Of a DNA stretch of 64,000 nt, positions 62,926 through 64,000 are shown piece by piece. This stretch comes from CAMCXE01 sp046347475 (GTDB lineage Bacteria > Pseudomonadota > Gammaproteobacteria > Pseudomonadales > Cellvibrionaceae). The translations under genes were made by a program, and so were the position numbers. The notes beneath the pieces were generated by a model. It worked only from the letters and a program-made list of their open reading frames with translations, had not been told where the DNA came from and did no database searches. The DNA is taken from positions 19,098 through 83,097 of the forward strand of contig JAXMGD010000009.1 in NCBI GenBank assembly GCA_046347475.1, written 5' to 3'. Positions within the stretch are counted from its first letter, which is position 1; each line of letters opens with the position of its first letter.

Positions 62926-63312
62926 TCATTCGGTAAAGCTCATTGCAATGTGGATGTAGAATGGCGATTTTACTGGGCTAGGAAATTTGTCCTTTTCTAG
63001 CTCGTCAATCATACATCGGCCAATGTTAGTTTCATGATTTCGATAAACCTTGTCCACGCTCCCCGTTGAACTAATAGCTATGACCATTTCAAACTTAGAA
63101 TCATCAGGGTTACTTACAGATTTAAAGCAGCCCTGCAGAACCTTCGAATACTTCTCACTGAAGTATGGCATCAGTACTTTATATTGATGATCTTTATAAG
63201 CAGGAACTGCTTCTGTTTGTTCGGCAATCACCTTTGCTTCTTCAAAGCTATGCACCAATTCGCCAGCCATGCTATTGCACGAAAAAAGGAGTAGTAGTAG
63301 ATATTTCTTCAT
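62926..63312 (-). CDS. Integron cassette gene: small secreted hypothetical protein
   Basis: A protein of 128 residues with a signal peptide (MKKYLLLLLFSCNSMAG-EL). The mature part is mixed helix and strand, with two cysteines (CFKSV and GRCMIDELEKD) that may pair in the periplasm. The end SPFYIHIAMSFTE is hydrophobic. No family is recognised. The stop codon directly abuts attC site 8, as expected for a cassette. Confidence 0.7.
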   Translation of the reverse strand: MKKYLLLLLFSCNSMAGELVHSFEEAKVIAEQTEAVPAYKDHQYKVLMPYFSEKYSKVLQGCFKSVSNPDDSKFEMVIAISSTGSVDKVYRNHETNIGRCMIDELEKDKFPSPVKSPFYIHIAMSFTE

Positions 63313-63325
63313 TTCTGACTCCTAG

Positions 63326-63404
63326 CCATAACGCTGTGCACACTGGAGGCAAATTCGGTAGCGAAGCGGACGCGTTTGGCTTCCAGTGATGCACCTGGTT
63401 AGGC
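63326..63404 (-). other. attC site 9
   Basis: CCATAAC (63326-63332, in GCCATAACG) and GTTAGGC (63398-63404), 79 bp. Strong arms GTGCACACTGGAGGC and GCTTCCAGTGATGCAC surround ATTCGGTAGCGAAGCGGACG. Confidence 0.87.
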
Positions 63405-63866
63405 ACTGCTGCTAACCATATAGTCGATATCGACAAAGTATTTATGCTTTGGCGGATAATCTTGTTTTTTGAATCCAAGCATTTCATAGCACCGAAGAGC
63501 TTTTTGATTGTAGTTAACCACAAACAATGATGATTCTCTGCAATTTAGATGCTTAGTGCCAACCTTAATAAGTTGCGATATGAACCATTGTCCATGACCT
63601 TTGCCACGGATTTGAGGTGAAATCACCAAACGTGCAAGATGGCACCGACCAACCTTTTCATAATATTGGCCAAAGCCCACAAACTCACCGGCTTCGTCAT
63701 GCATTGAATAAGACGGCATCTTTTCCCAGTGAATATCTTCCAAAAAGCTGATATGGCTGAACGGAAATCGTAACCCTGGACCACCCCAGAAATAGCTCGA
63801 CTCTTTGTCAGGAAACCAACTCTTCAAGGTTTCAATTTCGCTATATTTTGTTTCTACGATTTCCAT
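63399..63866 (-). CDS. Integron cassette gene: GNAT acetyltransferase
   Basis: A protein of 155 residues. MEIVETKYSEIETLKSWFPD, then GEFVGFGQYY, LARLVISPQIRGKGHGQWFI (the acetyl-CoA motif R-G-K-G-x-G) and NQKALRCYEMLGFKKQ mark a GNAT fold. The acceptor is unknown. It resembles neither of the other two GNATs in the array closely. The start codon lies 15 bp after attC site 10, and the stop overlaps site 9. Confidence 0.85.
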   Translation of the reverse strand: MEIVETKYSEIETLKSWFPDKESSYFWGGPGLRFPFSHISFLEDIHWEKMPSYSMHDEAGEFVGFGQYYEKVGRCHLARLVISPQIRGKGHGQWFISQLIKVGTKHLNCRESSLFVVNYNQKALRCYEMLGFKKQDYPPKHKYFVDIDYMVSSSA

Positions 63867-63880
63867 GATGCGGTCTTGCT

Positions 63881-63989
63881 GCCTAACGCTTGTAACAGGC
63901 GAATTTATGGAGGCGATTGTTTTGTGCCAGGCTTTTATGGCATAAAACGAGCGCCGGAATAAATTTCGGCCTGATTACGATTGTTAGAA
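63881..63989 (-). other. attC site 10
   Basis: GCCTAAC (63881-63887) and GTTAGAA (63983-63989), about 109 bp. Inner arms TTTTGTGCCAGGCTTTTATG and CATAAAACGAGCGCC...ATTTCGGCC. Confidence 0.78.
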
Positions 63990-64000
63990 TTTTTCGATGC
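63984..64000 (-). CDS. Next integron cassette gene, C-terminal codons only
   Basis: The final codons ...I-E-K-F-stop (TTA at 63984-63986 on the plus strand) overlap attC site 10 just as the other cassette stops do. The gene body lies beyond the window, so the array continues to the right. Confidence 0.6.

Noticed and set aside
58680..64000. Mobile class 1 integron
   Set aside because: No qacE/sul1 or antibiotic cassettes of the usual types are present, and the attC sites are varied, so a chromosomal array fits better.

Overview
The window looks like chromosome from a polysaccharide-degrading gammaproteobacterium of the Cellvibrionaceae type (Cellvibrio, Saccharophagus, Teredinibacter). This is an inference from gene content. 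The clues are secreted or lipid-anchored carbohydrate-active proteins with long poly-serine linkers, a GH10 xylanase with CBM22-like modules and thrombospondin type 3 (TSP3) calcium repeats, a GH3 xylosidase with a PA14 insert, type IV pilus minor pilins with PilY1, and a MotAB stator. No rRNA, tRNA or CRISPR array was seen.

Layout. 0-4 kb: a MipA/OmpV-DUF3019 pair and a TonB-dependent receptor. 5-7.7 kb: a divergent SDR oxidoreductase and AraC regulator, then a DUF4287 protein. 7.9-20 kb: a PreP-like M16C protease, two small membrane proteins (DUF599, DUF1461), a GAF-PAS-GGDEF protein with a degenerate EAL domain, a membrane fatty-acid/sterol hydroxylase, S-methyl-5'-thioinosine phosphorylase and motAB. 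21-28.6 kb: pilV-pilW-pilX-pilY1. 29-31 kb: cvpA-purF. 31.5-33.8 kb: a PAS-GGDEF-EAL protein. 35.4-49.8 kb: a plant-wall region with a poly-Ser lipoprotein esterase-like hydrolase, a GH3 beta-xylosidase, a small HExxH protein and a 2889-residue lipoprotein. That lipoprotein joins three TSP3 stalks, a c-type heme domain, two CBM22-like domains and a GH10 xylanase. 50.5-57.8 kb: a GNAT, an acyltransferase-3, a chemoreceptor, a Cdd1 protein, a frameshifted membrane gene and a PhoD-like phosphatase.

57.9-64 kb: a frameshifted IS91-type transposase remnant, then the distal end of a chromosomal integron. Ten attC-like sites separate minus-strand cassettes: an NTF2-fold immunity-like protein, three GNATs (one frameshifted), DUF2199, a DUF457-like membrane protein, small hypothetical proteins and one cassette with no clear gene. 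All cassettes read leftward, so intI and attI should lie to the right, outside the window.

The intergenic DNA is unusually rich in short inverted-terminal-repeat elements. Four families (called A to D here) recur across the window, and one B copy is nested inside a D copy. They account for most of the long gaps between genes.

The likely shared roles are surface attack on xylan (hydrolase, GH3, GH10 giant, TonB receptor), surface attachment and motility (pilus tip, MotAB, chemoreceptor, two c-di-GMP proteins), and an adaptive gene store (integron).
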